A stretch of 64,000 nt of DNA from Sphingopyxis sp. HIX (lineage in GTDB: Bacteria; Pseudomonadota; Alphaproteobacteria; Sphingomonadales; Sphingomonadaceae): contig NZ_LNSB01000020.1 of the NCBI RefSeq assembly GCF_001468285.1, forward strand, positions 1 to 64,000, read 5' to 3'. The position numbers were made by a program, and so were the translations under genes. The notes beneath the pieces are model-generated. The model searched no databases. It was not told the DNA's origin and was given only the letters and a program-made list of their open reading frames with translations. This document shows, piece after piece, positions 51,956-60,912 of this stretch. Every line of letters begins with the position of its first letter. The stretch's first letter is position 1.

Positions 51956-53533
51956 ATGCACGCGCACGGGATATCGAGGCGGCGGTTCGGATCGCTGGCG
52001 ATGGGTGGCGGCCTGTGGGCGTTGACCGCGGGCTGCGCGCCGGTGATGGCGCGCGTCGGCGCGCTACCGCCGGGCGTCGCCCCCGCGCTGCTCGCCGACG
52101 GCTATCGCGACGGGCTGACGCGCAGCACGCCCGAGGCCGAGGGCGTCTCGTCGGAGGCGATCCTGGCCTTTCTGAACGACGTCGATGCCGCCGGGCTCGA
52201 ACTCCATTCCTTCATGCTGATGCGCAACCAGAAGGTCGTCGCCGAGGGCTGGTGGTGGCCCTATCAGCCGGGGCGCGTCCATATCACCCATTCGCTGACC
52301 AAGAGCGTGACCGCTGCGGCCGTCGGGCTGGCGATCGACGAGGGCCGCTTCGGCCTCGACGACAAGGTCGTCTCCTTCTTCCCCGAATATGTGCCCGCCG
52401 ACGCCAGCGAGAATATGCGCGCGATGACCGTGCGCAACCTGCTCACCATGCAGTGCGGGCACGACAAGGAGACCTCGGGCTCGGTCTGGCGCCCGATCGA
52501 CACGCCCTGGGCGGCCGAATTCTTCAAGATCCCGGTGCCGCACCAGCCCGGCGGGCATTTCCAATATACCAGCGCGGCGAGCTTCATGCTCTCGGCGATC
52601 GTCAGCAAGACGACCGGCGGGTCGATGGCGGATTATCTGGCGCCGCGCTTCATGGAGCCGCTGGGGATCGACCGCTGGCATTGGGACAGCAGCCCCGGCG
52701 GGGTCAGCCCCGGCGGCAACGGGCTCAGCTGGAACACCTCGGCGTCGCTGAAGCTCGGCGCGGTGCACGCCAGCGGCGGTCTGTGGAACGGCAACCGCAT
52801 CCTGTCAGAGGAATGGGTCAAGGCTGCGACGACCGAGCGGACGCCGGGCGACGAGGACGGCGCCTATGGCTATCAATGGTGGATGGGTCCGGGCAGCGCC
52901 TATCTGGCGCTCGGGCTGTTCAGCCAGTTCGCGATCGTCTTTCCGGAGCACAATGCGGTGCTCGCGATCTTTGCCGCGATCAAGGGCAGCAAGAAGATCA
53001 AGCCCTACATCTGGAAACATTTCCCCGCGGCCTTCGGAGCGCCGTCGCAGCCGGGCGCCGCGGCGGCCGAGCTCAAGACGCGGACGGCCTCGCTTCGGCT
53101 CCTGCCGCCGCTCGCCGCCACGACGTCGCCGGTGGCCGCATCGGTCGGTGGCCGCCGCTTCGCTGTGGAGGCCAACGACCAGGGCGTCGAATGGCTGTCC
53201 TTCGATTTCGCCGACGGCGCGTGCACCTACCGCATGCACGACGCCAATGGCGAGCATGCCGTAACCGCTGGTTTTTCCGATTATCTCGAGCAGGACACGA
53301 GCATGACCGGCAACCGGCTCCACCATGAATATCGCCCGCCGAGCCAGCGCGTCGTCGCCGGTGCGCGCTGGACCGCGCCCGACACGCTGGAGATGGCCTG
53401 GCAGTTCGTCGACACCGCGTTCCGCGACACTTTGGTCTGCAAGTTCGCGGGCGGCGCGGTCACGGTCGACCGCAGCGTCAATGTGAACTCGGCCGAGATG
53501 CGGCTGCCGCTTTTGACCGGCCGCATGGCCTGA
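51956..53533 (+). CDS. Beta-lactamase-fold serine hydrolase, exported
   Basis: A 525-residue penicillin-binding-protein-like hydrolase (beta-lactamase class C/esterase fold). The N-terminus has a twin-arginine motif SRRRFG (7-12) and a lipobox LTAGC with Cys27, suggesting a Tat-exported lipoprotein. The catalytic Ser-x-x-Lys is S113-L-T-K116, and the Tyr motif is probably YTSAAS near residue 203. The C-terminal 150 residues are an extra beta-rich domain. The ATG at 51956 follows GGGAGGAGCGGAG. A direct-repeat box lies 46 bp upstream. Substrate unknown; amide or ester hydrolysis in the periplasm is expected. Confidence 0.88.
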   Translation: MHAHGISRRRFGSLAMGGGLWALTAGCAPVMARVGALPPGVAPALLADGYRDGLTRSTPEAEGVSSEAILAFLNDVDAAGLELHSFMLMRNQKVVAEGWWWPYQPGRVHITHSLTKSVTAAAVGLAIDEGRFGLDDKVVSFFPEYVPADASENMRAMTVRNLLTMQCGHDKETSGSVWRPIDTPWAAEFFKIPVPHQPGGHFQYTSAASFMLSAIVSKTTGGSMADYLAPRFMEPLGIDRWHWDSSPGGVSPGGNGLSWNTSASLKLGAVHASGGLWNGNRILSEEWVKAATTERTPGDEDGAYGYQWWMGPGSAYLALGLFSQFAIVFPEHNAVLAIFAAIKGSKKIKPYIWKHFPAAFGAPSQPGAAAAELKTRTASLRLLPPLAATTSPVAASVGGRRFAVEANDQGVEWLSFDFADGACTYRMHDANGEHAVTAGFSDYLEQDTSMTGNRLHHEYRPPSQRVVAGARWTAPDTLEMAWQFVDTAFRDTLVCKFAGGAVTVDRSVNVNSAEMRLPLLTGRMA

Positions 53534-53558
53534 GCCGATATCCCGGGGGAGGGGAAAT

Positions 53559-55214
53559 ATGCGATCGACGTTGCACTATCTGGGGATCGGCGCGCTGGCG
53601 CTGGCGCCGCTCGAAATGGCGGAAGCCAAGGCTCCGGGCGGCGAGATTCCAGAGCCGGCGGCCGAATGCGAGGCGCGCGTCGGGTACGACCGCGACCGCA
53701 AGATGACGGGCTATATCCTGCCGACCTCGGCGGGAGCGAAGACCTGCATTCCCTTTTCGACCGTCGGCCAGCGCCCGCCCGAAGATTATCGCGGCGATTT
53801 CTATGTCGACGAATATAGCGACCAGCGGCTGCGCGCGCGCTGGGCCGGCTGCAAGAAGGACAAGAAATGCCACGAGCGCGTCGGCGAGCAGATCCACGAC
53901 CGGCGCCCACCCAACCGCGAATATAAGACCATCGACCCGGCGCACATCCACCTGCTGGGCAAGCTGCCGCAGGACGAGACCGGCGACATCGACCTCGCCC
54001 GCGTGCGCCGCCCGGCCTTTTTCGCGGCCGAACCGTGGAGCGAGCCTTTCGCGGCGCTTGATGCGCGGACGCACACGGTCGAATTCACCGCGCCGCGCGA
54101 TCCGCACGAGACGATTCATCACAAGATGAAGGGCGATGTCCGGTTGCGCGGCTGGTATGTCCGGGGCGACGGCGTCGACGATGGTGCGGGCGGCAAGCGC
54201 CGCGCGCTGATCGTGATGACGCCGGGCGGCGGCGGGCGCATCGCCGCGATTACCCATCCCGACGACCGCCTGTACCGGATCAAGGACGACGGCGAGACCA
54301 AGATCAACAAATTCCCCAGCGAGCGCAGCGGCGGCACGGGGCAGCAGATGTGGCGCGAGCTGGCGCGGACCTTCAACGCCGCCGGGTTCGACATTCTGCT
54401 CTACGACCGGCGCGGCGTCGGGCTGTCGACGGGGTTCAACGACATCAACACGCTCCAGCAGGGGCGCGACATATTGGCGATGATCGCCAGCCTGCGCAGC
54501 GGCGAGGGGCTGCGCATCCTGTCGCCCGACGGCAAGGAGCAGCGTGGCAAGGAGGCGGCGGCGGCGCTGCGCGGCACCGAGTCCGGTGACGGACTGCCGG
54601 TGCTGCTGTTCGGCAATTCGCGCGGCACGATGGCGAGCGGCTGGGCGATGACGATGAATTTCGATCAGAATTGCTCCTACGACCTCCCCAAGATCCGCTG
54701 CACCAAGGCGGTCGGCGACAAGAGCATCAAGGGCGCGCTGCTGATGGCCGAGTTCACCAGCGGTCCCGGCTTCGTGATGGACAAGCCGAGCGAGGAGGAT
54801 GAAGAGCGCGGGCTGGGCCGCGACCGCCCGAACTTCATCGGCGGCAACGCTGTCGAGAACAACCTCGTCTTCTTCCCCAGCTCGGCGATCCTCGGCGGCA
54901 TCGACAAATGGCCTGCCGCCTTCTTCGCGCGCGGGCTGTGGGACTATGCGGCGTCGCTGCAGGGGACGGTCGAAAGCTATCGCCGCGTCCAGGGCCCCAA
55001 GGAGCTCGTCGTCGTGCGCGCGCCGCATCCCTATGAGGTCTGGCCCGAGGCCGAACGCGCGCGCGTGCGCGAGCGGATGGTCGCCTTTGCGACCGGGGTC
55101 ATCCTCGGCAAGACCGCGATCCCCGGCGGCCGGCCGTGGCGCGACATGAAAGAGCTGGTCGCGACCAGTTCGGACGTCTGGGAGCCTTCCACCAAACCGA
55201 CGGTGCTGCCCTGA
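53559..55214 (+). CDS. Large secreted alpha/beta hydrolase
   Basis: A 551-residue protein with a weak N-terminal signal (1-23, ending EAKA). The hydrolase core is in the middle: IVMTPGGGGRIA near residue 220, LLYDRRGVGLSTGF near 282 and nucleophile elbow FGNSRGTMASG near 350 (G-N-S-R-G). Four cysteines before residue 110 may form disulfides. It follows the serine hydrolase gene by 25 bp on the same strand and ends at a strong terminator, so the two likely form one unit. Substrate unknown. Confidence 0.8.
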   Translation: MRSTLHYLGIGALALAPLEMAEAKAPGGEIPEPAAECEARVGYDRDRKMTGYILPTSAGAKTCIPFSTVGQRPPEDYRGDFYVDEYSDQRLRARWAGCKKDKKCHERVGEQIHDRRPPNREYKTIDPAHIHLLGKLPQDETGDIDLARVRRPAFFAAEPWSEPFAALDARTHTVEFTAPRDPHETIHHKMKGDVRLRGWYVRGDGVDDGAGGKRRALIVMTPGGGGRIAAITHPDDRLYRIKDDGETKINKFPSERSGGTGQQMWRELARTFNAAGFDILLYDRRGVGLSTGFNDINTLQQGRDILAMIASLRSGEGLRILSPDGKEQRGKEAAAALRGTESGDGLPVLLFGNSRGTMASGWAMTMNFDQNCSYDLPKIRCTKAVGDKSIKGALLMAEFTSGPGFVMDKPSEEDEERGLGRDRPNFIGGNAVENNLVFFPSSAILGGIDKWPAAFFARGLWDYAASLQGTVESYRRVQGPKELVVVRAPHPYEVWPEAERARVRERMVAFATGVILGKTAIPGGRPWRDMKELVATSSDVWEPSTKPTVLP

Positions 55215-55231
55215 CCGGCACCCGACCTTCG

Positions 55232-55262
55232 CCCCCGGAGCCGTGGCTCCGGGGGGCTTTTT
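55232..55262 (+). terminator. Intrinsic terminator after the hydrolase pair
   Basis: An 11-bp GC-rich inverted repeat (CCCCCGGAGCC with GGCTCCGGGGG, nearly without loop) is followed by G-C and five T. It ends the 51.9-55.2 kb unit. Confidence 0.9.
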
Positions 55263-55286
55263 CAGGGCGAATGAGCCGCAAACGGC

Positions 55287-55304
55287 GTGACAGCAGCATG
55301 ACAG
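55287..55304 (+). promoter_or_regulatory. Direct-repeat regulator box toward the CitMHS gene
   Basis: GTGACAG-N4-ATGACAG, 11-bp period, ending 66 bp before the CitMHS start and lying just after the terminator of the preceding unit. CTAGCC ten bases downstream is a possible -10. Confidence 0.6.
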
Positions 55305-55370
55305 GCACGGCGATCTAGCCAGAGCAAGAAACAAGGTGCGCGGCAAAGCGCACCGGCAATCGAGACGGGG

Positions 55371-56690
55371 ATGATGCTGACATTTCTTGCCTTCCTGATG
55401 GTCGCGACCTTCATGACGTTGATCATGACCAAGCGGCTGTCGGCGCTGATCGCGCTCATCGTCGTGCCGACATTCTTTGCCCTGTTGGCGGGGTTCGGTG
55501 CCGAGCTGGGCGAGATGATGCTGGCGGGCGTGCGCGACCTGGCGCCGACGGGCGTCATGCTGCTGTTCGCGATCCTCTATTTCGGGCTGATGATCGACGT
55601 CGGCCTCTTCGACCCGCTGGTGAAGACGATCGTCCGCATCGTCCATGGCGATCCGATGCGCATCTGCATCGGGACCGCGGTGATGACGCTGATCGTCGCG
55701 CTCGATGGCGATGGCACCACCACCTATATGATCACCGTCTCGGCGCTGCTGCCGCTCTATCGCCATATGAAGATGGACGTGCGCATCATGGCGTGCCTGA
55801 TCATGATGTCGGTCGCGGTGATGAACGTCGTGCCCTGGGGCGGTCCGACGACACGCGCGGCGCTGGCGGTGGGGGTCGATCCGCGCGCTTTGTTCGTCTC
55901 GCTCATTCCCGCGATGATCACCACCGCGATCTGGGTGATCTTCGTCGCCTGGATCTTCGGCCGCCGCGAGCGCGTGCGCCTCGCCAGGCTGCCCGCGGAC
56001 GCGGTAGACGAGGATGCGACGGGCGAGGAGATCATCCGCGAACAGATGGACGGCGAGGATCATCGCCGCCCGAAGCTCTTCTGGTTCAACCTCGCGCTGA
56101 CGCTCGGCCTGCTCGGCCTGCTGATCGGCGGCTCGATCCCGCTCGTCATCCTGTTCATGGGCGCCTTTGCGATCGCCGCGGCGGTCAATTATCCCAATCT
56201 GCAGCAGCAGAAGGATCGCATCGCCGCCCACGCCGGCAATGCGATGGCGACGGTCAGCCTGGTCTTCGCGGCGGGCATCTTCACCGGCATATTGTCGGGG
56301 ACGAAGATGGTCGACGCGATGGCGGGGTCGGTCATCGCGGTCATCCCCGATGCGCTCGGCCCCTATATGGCGCCGATCACCGCGTTGATCAGCATGCCCT
56401 TCACCGTGCTCATATCGAACGACGCCTTCTATTTCGGGATGCTGCCGATCCTTGCCGGGACCGGCGCCGAATATGGGGTGACGCCGATGGAAATGGCGCG
56501 CGCGTCGCTGGTCGGGCAGCAGATTCACTTGCTCAGTCCGCTCGTCGCCTCGACCTATCTGCTGGTCGGCATGTCGGGCATCGAGCTTGGCGATCACCAG
56601 AAGTTCATCTTCCGCTGGGCCGTCGGCGCCTGCTTCGTCTTCATGGCGACGTGCCTGCTGACCGGCATCTTCCCGCTCCACGCGGGATGA
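55371..56690 (+). CDS. CitMHS family transporter (citrate or similar carboxylate)
   Basis: A 439-residue inner-membrane carrier of the CitMHS family (metal-citrate/proton symport). It has about eleven to twelve hydrophobic segments and the family features LDGDGTTTYMITVSALLPLY near residue 105, NVVPWGGPTTRAA near 147 and PFTVLISNDAFYFGMLPIL near 345. Transport of citrate complexed to a divalent metal is the known family role; which carboxylate is used here is not shown. It has its own direct-repeat box upstream and is convergent with the solute-binding protein gene. Confidence 0.92.
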   Translation: MMLTFLAFLMVATFMTLIMTKRLSALIALIVVPTFFALLAGFGAELGEMMLAGVRDLAPTGVMLLFAILYFGLMIDVGLFDPLVKTIVRIVHGDPMRICIGTAVMTLIVALDGDGTTTYMITVSALLPLYRHMKMDVRIMACLIMMSVAVMNVVPWGGPTTRAALAVGVDPRALFVSLIPAMITTAIWVIFVAWIFGRRERVRLARLPADAVDEDATGEEIIREQMDGEDHRRPKLFWFNLALTLGLLGLLIGGSIPLVILFMGAFAIAAAVNYPNLQQQKDRIAAHAGNAMATVSLVFAAGIFTGILSGTKMVDAMAGSVIAVIPDALGPYMAPITALISMPFTVLISNDAFYFGMLPILAGTGAEYGVTPMEMARASLVGQQIHLLSPLVASTYLLVGMSGIELGDHQKFIFRWAVGACFVFMATCLLTGIFPLHAG

Positions 56691-56701
56691 CGCGCGCCGC
56701 G

Positions 56702-57823
56702 CTATTTCTTGGTGGCGGGGGCGCCGATCGCGGCGCTCCACTGGTTCATGATGCGGCGGCGTTTCATCTGGTCGAGATTGGCGATCAGCGCCGGGCCGAT
56801 GCGCAGCGAACGCGCGATATTGGCCGGCGCCCGCGCCCCGGCGCGCGCGGTGACGTCGGTGCGCACCGGGGTCATGTAGCGGCTCGACAGCTGCGCCTGC
56901 CCCGGGCGCGACAGCATGAAATCGAGGAACAATTTGGCGGCGTTGGGATGGCGCGCGCGGTCGGGAATGATCGCGATGCGCGACATGATCAGCGTATAGT
57001 CGCTGGGCATCACGACGCCGATATTGGGATCGTGCGACTGGCGCTCGAGCGCATAGGAGCCGATCATGTTGTAGACGAAGACGAGTTTTCCGCTGCCGAG
57101 CCGCGTCAGCATGTCCGAGCTGTTGGCGTAGAGCCCGACCTTCGCGCGGCCGAGCGCCGACATCAGCGGCACGGTGTCGCGGCTGACCTGCAGGTCCTGG
57201 CTGAGGAAGAGATAGCCCGCGCTCGACCGCTGCGGGTCGAAGGTCGCGATGCGGCCACGATAAAAGCCCGTCTTGGCGCGCAGGAGCCGCGTCAGATCGG
57301 CGTGGGTGCGCGGCACGTCGGCCTTGGGAACCAGCTTGCGGTTATAGGCGAAGACGATCGGCTCGGCCGTCGTGCCCCACGCCTCGTTCTTCCACGCCGC
57401 CCACGCCGGCAGGTTCGGCTTTTCGGGCGAGGCATAGGCCTGGGCATAGCCGTCGTTCACGAGCTTGGTCTGCAGGTCCATCGCCGCGCTCCACAGCAGG
57501 TCGGCGCCGGGGCGCTTCAGCCGCGCGTCGGCGAGCACCATATTGTGCAGCGTCGCCGAGGACAGTTCGCGGTAATCGACGCGGACGAAGGGATAGCGGC
57601 GCTCGAACGCGGCGATCAGCCCCTCGGCCTCGCGCCGGTCGGTCGTCGAATAGATCACCAACGTCTTCTCGGCGCGCGCCGCGTCCATGATCGCGCGATA
57701 GGAACGCGGATAGCCCTTGGGCGGATCGCTCAGCGGCTTGGCGGCAGAGGTCAGCAGCACGGGGCCCGCGAACGCCAGCAGGATCGTGGCGACAAGCTTT
57801 CGGCGTCCGGCGGAATGCGCCAC
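56702..57823 (-). CDS. Orphan extracellular solute-binding protein
   Basis: A 373-residue periplasmic binding protein of the iron/polyamine-type ABC fold (TLVIYSTTDRREAEGLIAAFERRYP near residue 55; FAYNRKLVP near 160; GSGKLVFVYNMIGSYA near 245), with signal peptide 1-27. No ABC permease or ATPase gene is in the window. It is divergent from a TctD/TctE-like two-component system, and such pairs often use the binding protein as the sensor input, so a sensing rather than transport role is likely. A direct-repeat box oriented toward it lies 54 bp upstream. Confidence 0.87.
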   Translation of the reverse strand: MAHSAGRRKLVATILLAFAGPVLLTSAAKPLSDPPKGYPRSYRAIMDAARAEKTLVIYSTTDRREAEGLIAAFERRYPFVRVDYRELSSATLHNMVLADARLKRPGADLLWSAAMDLQTKLVNDGYAQAYASPEKPNLPAWAAWKNEAWGTTAEPIVFAYNRKLVPKADVPRTHADLTRLLRAKTGFYRGRIATFDPQRSSAGYLFLSQDLQVSRDTVPLMSALGRAKVGLYANSSDMLTRLGSGKLVFVYNMIGSYALERQSHDPNIGVVMPSDYTLIMSRIAIIPDRARHPNAAKLFLDFMLSRPGQAQLSSRYMTPVRTDVTARAGARAPANIARSLRIGPALIANLDQMKRRRIMNQWSAAIGAPATKK

Positions 57824-57877
57824 GTTTTCTTCTCCCCGATTTCGCTTATGTTTATGACCGAGGGAAACATGGTCAAC

Positions 57878-57895
57878 CTTTCACCCGGCTGTCAC
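57878..57895 (-). promoter_or_regulatory. Direct-repeat regulator box toward the solute-binding protein gene
   Basis: On the minus strand GTGACAG-N4-GTGAAAG, 11-bp period. It sits between the solute-binding protein gene and the response regulator gene, whose start is 11 bp from its other edge, so it may also repress or autoregulate the regulator. Confidence 0.6.
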
Positions 57896-57906
57896 GGATC
57901 GAGGCT

Positions 57907-58575
57907 ATGGCGCGCATATTGCTGATCGAGGACGATGCCGCGCTGTCGCGCGGGCTGGTCGCGGCGCTCACCGCGGAGGGCTATTCGGTCGATCCCGCGC
58001 CCGACGGTGCCTCCGCGCTGGAAATGGCGTCGGACGAGCCCTATGCGATCATCACGCTCGACGTCGGCCTGCCCGACATGTCGGGGTTCGACGTGCTGAA
58101 GTCGCTGCGTGCCAAGGGATGCCGCGCGCCGGTGCTGATCCTGACCGCGCGCGACGAGATCGACGATCGGGTGCGCGGGCTCGACCTCGGTGCCGACGAC
58201 TATCTGCTCAAGCCTTTCGAACCACGCGAGCTGGCGGCGCGGATCCGCGCGCTGCTGCGCCGGCCGCAGGTCGATCCGGCGCCGGTCATCTGCGTCGGCA
58301 AGCTCGAATTCGACCGTTCGCACCATGTCGCCCGCATCGACGGTCGTGACCTCGACCTGCGCCGCCGCGAATGGGTGGTGCTCGAACGCTTGCTGTCGCG
58401 TGTCGGCCAAGTCGTGTCGAAGGACCGGCTGGCGGCCGAAGTCTTCGGCTATGACGAGCCCGTCGCGCCCAATGCGATCGAGGTCTATATCGCGCGGCTG
58501 CGCAAGAAGCTGGAACCCGACGGACCGACGATCCGCACGCTGCGCGGGCTCGGCTATCTGATGGAAGACGAATAG
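57907..58575 (+). CDS. OmpR-family response regulator, TctD-like
   Basis: A 222-residue regulator: receiver with acidic pair 9-10, phospho-acceptor D52 (LDVGLPD) and Lys in LKPFEP near residue 100; winged-helix DNA-binding domain at about 125-220 (RDLDLRRREWVVLERLLSRVGQVVSKDRL). Proteins of this type bind tandem direct repeats with an 11-bp period, which is what is seen at five nearby promoters. It stops one base before the GTG of its kinase gene. Confidence 0.93.
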   Translation: MARILLIEDDAALSRGLVAALTAEGYSVDPAPDGASALEMASDEPYAIITLDVGLPDMSGFDVLKSLRAKGCRAPVLILTARDEIDDRVRGLDLGADDYLLKPFEPRELAARIRALLRRPQVDPAPVICVGKLEFDRSHHVARIDGRDLDLRRREWVVLERLLSRVGQVVSKDRLAAEVFGYDEPVAPNAIEVYIARLRKKLEPDGPTIRTLRGLGYLMEDE

Positions 58576-59991
58576 GTGCCCACGCGGCGCGTCAGTTCGA
58601 TCACACGCCGGATGATGGTGGGGATGGGGCTTCCCCTCGCGGTGCTCGCGGTCTTGTTGGGCGTGGGCGGCGCGGTCACGATCAACGAGGTCGTCGAGGG
58701 CGTGAACGACCGCCTGCTCGGCGCGTCGGCGCGGGCGATCGCCGAGACGCTGGCGCTCGAGAATGAGGAAGTGACGCTCGACCTGCCGGCCTCGGCGCTG
58801 GGGATGCTGGAGAATGACGCGCGCGACAATGTCTATTACAGCGTCTGGGCGAACGGCGAATTGCTGACCGGCTATCCCGATCTGCCGCGCGTCAGCGAGC
58901 CGCCCGACGACGATGGCGAGATGGTGTTCCAATATGCGCAGTACCGCGACTATCGCATCCGCATCGCCGCGGTCGCGCGCAAGGTGCCGCGGATCAACGA
59001 GCCCGTCATCGTCGAGGTCGCCGAGACGCTCGAGGCACGCCATGCGCTGCGCAACCGCATGCTCGTCGCGCTCGCGATCCTCGAGGCGATGCTGATCGCG
59101 GTTTCGCTGGGGCTGCTGCCGCTCGCGGTGCGCTGGGGGCTGGCGCCGCTGAAGCGCGTGCTCAGCGCGATGGGAACCCGGCGCGAGGCCGATTTCACGC
59201 CGCTGTCGTTCGATTATGTCCCGGTCGAGCTGCGCGGGCTGGTCGGTGCCTTCAACGGGCTGCTCGGCCGGCTCGACGCGGCGATGCAGGGGATCCGCCG
59301 CTTTACCGCCGACGCCTCGCACCAGATGCGTACGCCGCTGTCGATCCTGCGCGCGCATGTCGCGGCGCTGCGCGCGGCGAAGCTGCCCGCCGGGGCGGCC
59401 GAGCAGTCGGTTGCCGATATCGAGGCCGCGACCGGGCGGCTCCAGCGGCTGCTGACCCAGCTGTTGGCGCTGGCCCGCGCCGAGGGTGCGCGCGAGGGCG
59501 GGCCCGACCTGCGCGCACCGGTGGACCTCGTCGCGATCGCCCGCGCGGCGAGCATGGAGCATGCGCCGCAGGCGGTGAAGACGGGGATCGACCTGCATTT
59601 CGAGGCGCCCGAGGGCGAGGTGACGATATTGACGCAGCCCGATCTCGCGGGCGAGTTGGTCGGCAATCTCATCGACAACGCCATCCGCTACAATCGCGAC
59701 GCGGGCGTCGTGACGGTGTCGGTGGCGAAAGAGGGCGTGGTCGTCGTCGAGGACGATGGGCCGGGGATTCCACCCGATGCGCGCGCGACGGCGTTCGAAC
59801 GCTTCGGGCGGCTCGCGCCCGACCGGGGGCGCGAAGGCAGCGGCCTTGGCCTCGCGATCGTCCGCGCGCTGGCCGACAGCCTGGGCGTCGCGGTCGAACT
59901 GGCCGATCGCGGCGCGCTGCCGGGGCTTCGCGTCACCGTCCGATTCCCTTCTGCAGCGCCGGAAAAAGCGCCGACCGACATGCGGTCGTAA
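58576..59991 (+). CDS. Sensor histidine kinase, TctE-like
   Basis: A 471-residue kinase. Membrane segment 1 at about 18-37, a periplasmic sensor of the 2CSK_N type (about 38-160), membrane segment 2 at about 163-185, then the kinase core with H249 in FTADASHQMRTPLS, the TctE-type H-box, N-box LIDNAIRYN and glycine boxes DDGPGIPP and GSGLGLAIV. The start is GTG, immediately after the response regulator stop. TctE homologues sense tricarboxylates or related acids, agreeing with the CitMHS carrier and the orphan binding protein. Confidence 0.93.
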   Translation: MPTRRVSSITRRMMVGMGLPLAVLAVLLGVGGAVTINEVVEGVNDRLLGASARAIAETLALENEEVTLDLPASALGMLENDARDNVYYSVWANGELLTGYPDLPRVSEPPDDDGEMVFQYAQYRDYRIRIAAVARKVPRINEPVIVEVAETLEARHALRNRMLVALAILEAMLIAVSLGLLPLAVRWGLAPLKRVLSAMGTRREADFTPLSFDYVPVELRGLVGAFNGLLGRLDAAMQGIRRFTADASHQMRTPLSILRAHVAALRAAKLPAGAAEQSVADIEAATGRLQRLLTQLLALARAEGAREGGPDLRAPVDLVAIARAASMEHAPQAVKTGIDLHFEAPEGEVTILTQPDLAGELVGNLIDNAIRYNRDAGVVTVSVAKEGVVVVEDDGPGIPPDARATAFERFGRLAPDRGREGSGLGLAIVRALADSLGVAVELADRGALPGLRVTVRFPSAAPEKAPTDMRS

Positions 59992-60003
59992 CCGTCCCGC
60001 AAC

Positions 60004-60021
60004 GTGACAGCGCGGTGACAG
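60004..60021 (+). promoter_or_regulatory. Direct-repeat regulator box, best match
   Basis: GTGACAG-N4-GTGACAG, two identical half-sites with an 11-bp period, starting 13 bp after the kinase stop and 102 bp before the next gene. CATAGG lies eight bases downstream as a possible -10. Confidence 0.65.
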
Positions 60022-60123
60022 GAAGCCTGCATAGGCTCCTCCCATAAACATCGCCCGCAAAGGGCGGGCGCGGGGCGCAGCCCGCACAGAGTCTCATCGG
60101 AGCTTCCAAGGGAGGGAGTAGAC

Positions 60124-60912
60124 GTGCGTCCATTCGGCGTTCTTCGCATGCTTTTGCAGCCCGTGCTGCTGCTCGTCGCCGCGCTGACCATGGTCGCGCC
60201 CGTATCGGCGTCCGAGGCACCCGAGCTCGCCGAGGGACCGCGGACGCTCATCGTCAGCTATCGCGCCGAGGCCGCGAAACGGACCGAGTTCCGGCGGCAT
60301 ATGGCGGGGCCCTTCGCCGACCGCCTCGCGACGCTTCGCCGCGAGGGCAAGCTCGCCGCCTATGAGGTCTATTATTCCTGGTACCGCCAACCCGACGTCT
60401 GGGACGCGATGGCGGTGCTCCATTTCGCGAGCTACGCCGACGTCCAGCAATGGCTGGCGGTCGAACGCAGCCGGCCCGGCGGGCTCGACGCCGCCGGACT
60501 CGCGCTTGGCGAACCCGTCGCGACCTATTCGGCCGACCTGTCGTGGGAAAAGAGCCAGGATGATCTCGACGTCGGCGAGGTCTATTATGTCATCCCCTAT
60601 TCGTTCCGCGAGGCGGGCGAATATCGCGACTATGTCGCCGGCTACGTCCTGCCGCAGTTCGACGGCTGGATCCGCGAGGGGGCGCTGTCGGGCTACCAGC
60701 TCTACATGAACCGCTATGCGGTCGGCGCGCCGTGGGATTCGCTCTTCATCCAGCGCTACCGCGATTTCCAGGCCTTCGGAAAGCGCCAGCAGGTGCTCGA
60801 CAAGGTGCGCGTCGGCCTGCGCGAAAGCCCCGAATGGATGGGCTGGCACAAGCGCAAGGGCGACATTCGCAGCGAAACGGAGAACAGCATTGCCGAACTC
60901 ATTGCCCATTAA
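60124..60912 (+). CDS. Secreted protein with two ferredoxin-like (ABM/EthD-type) repeats
   Basis: A 262-residue protein with signal peptide (1-29). The mature part shows two similar halves: residues about 40-125 (TLIVSYRAEAAKRTEFRRHM ... AYEVYYSWYRQPDVWDAMAVLHF) and about 152-240 (VYYVIPYSFREAGEYRDYV ... GYQLYMNRYAVGAPWDSLFI). Each has the strand-helix-strand-strand pattern of dimeric alpha/beta-barrel proteins such as EthD or antibiotic monooxygenase-like domains, but exported. GTG start at 60124 after GGAGGGAG. Function unknown. It overlaps the peptidase gene by 23 bp. Confidence 0.7.
   Translation: MRPFGVLRMLLQPVLLLVAALTMVAPVSASEAPELAEGPRTLIVSYRAEAAKRTEFRRHMAGPFADRLATLRREGKLAAYEVYYSWYRQPDVWDAMAVLHFASYADVQQWLAVERSRPGGLDAAGLALGEPVATYSADLSWEKSQDDLDVGEVYYVIPYSFREAGEYRDYVAGYVLPQFDGWIREGALSGYQLYMNRYAVGAPWDSLFIQRYRDFQAFGKRQQVLDKVRVGLRESPEWMGWHKRKGDIRSETENSIAELIAH

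Noticed and set aside
53478..56741. 1087-codon open frame on the minus strand
   Set aside because: It is antisense to two well-supported genes (hydrolase and CitMHS), has Arg/His/Asp-rich composition and no domain motif; a typical high-GC shadow frame.
57878..57895. PhoB-controlled phosphate regulon across 51.8-60.0 kb
   Set aside because: The half-sites resemble a Pho box, but no phosphate gene is present and the local OmpR-family regulator is a simpler binder; kept only as an alternative.
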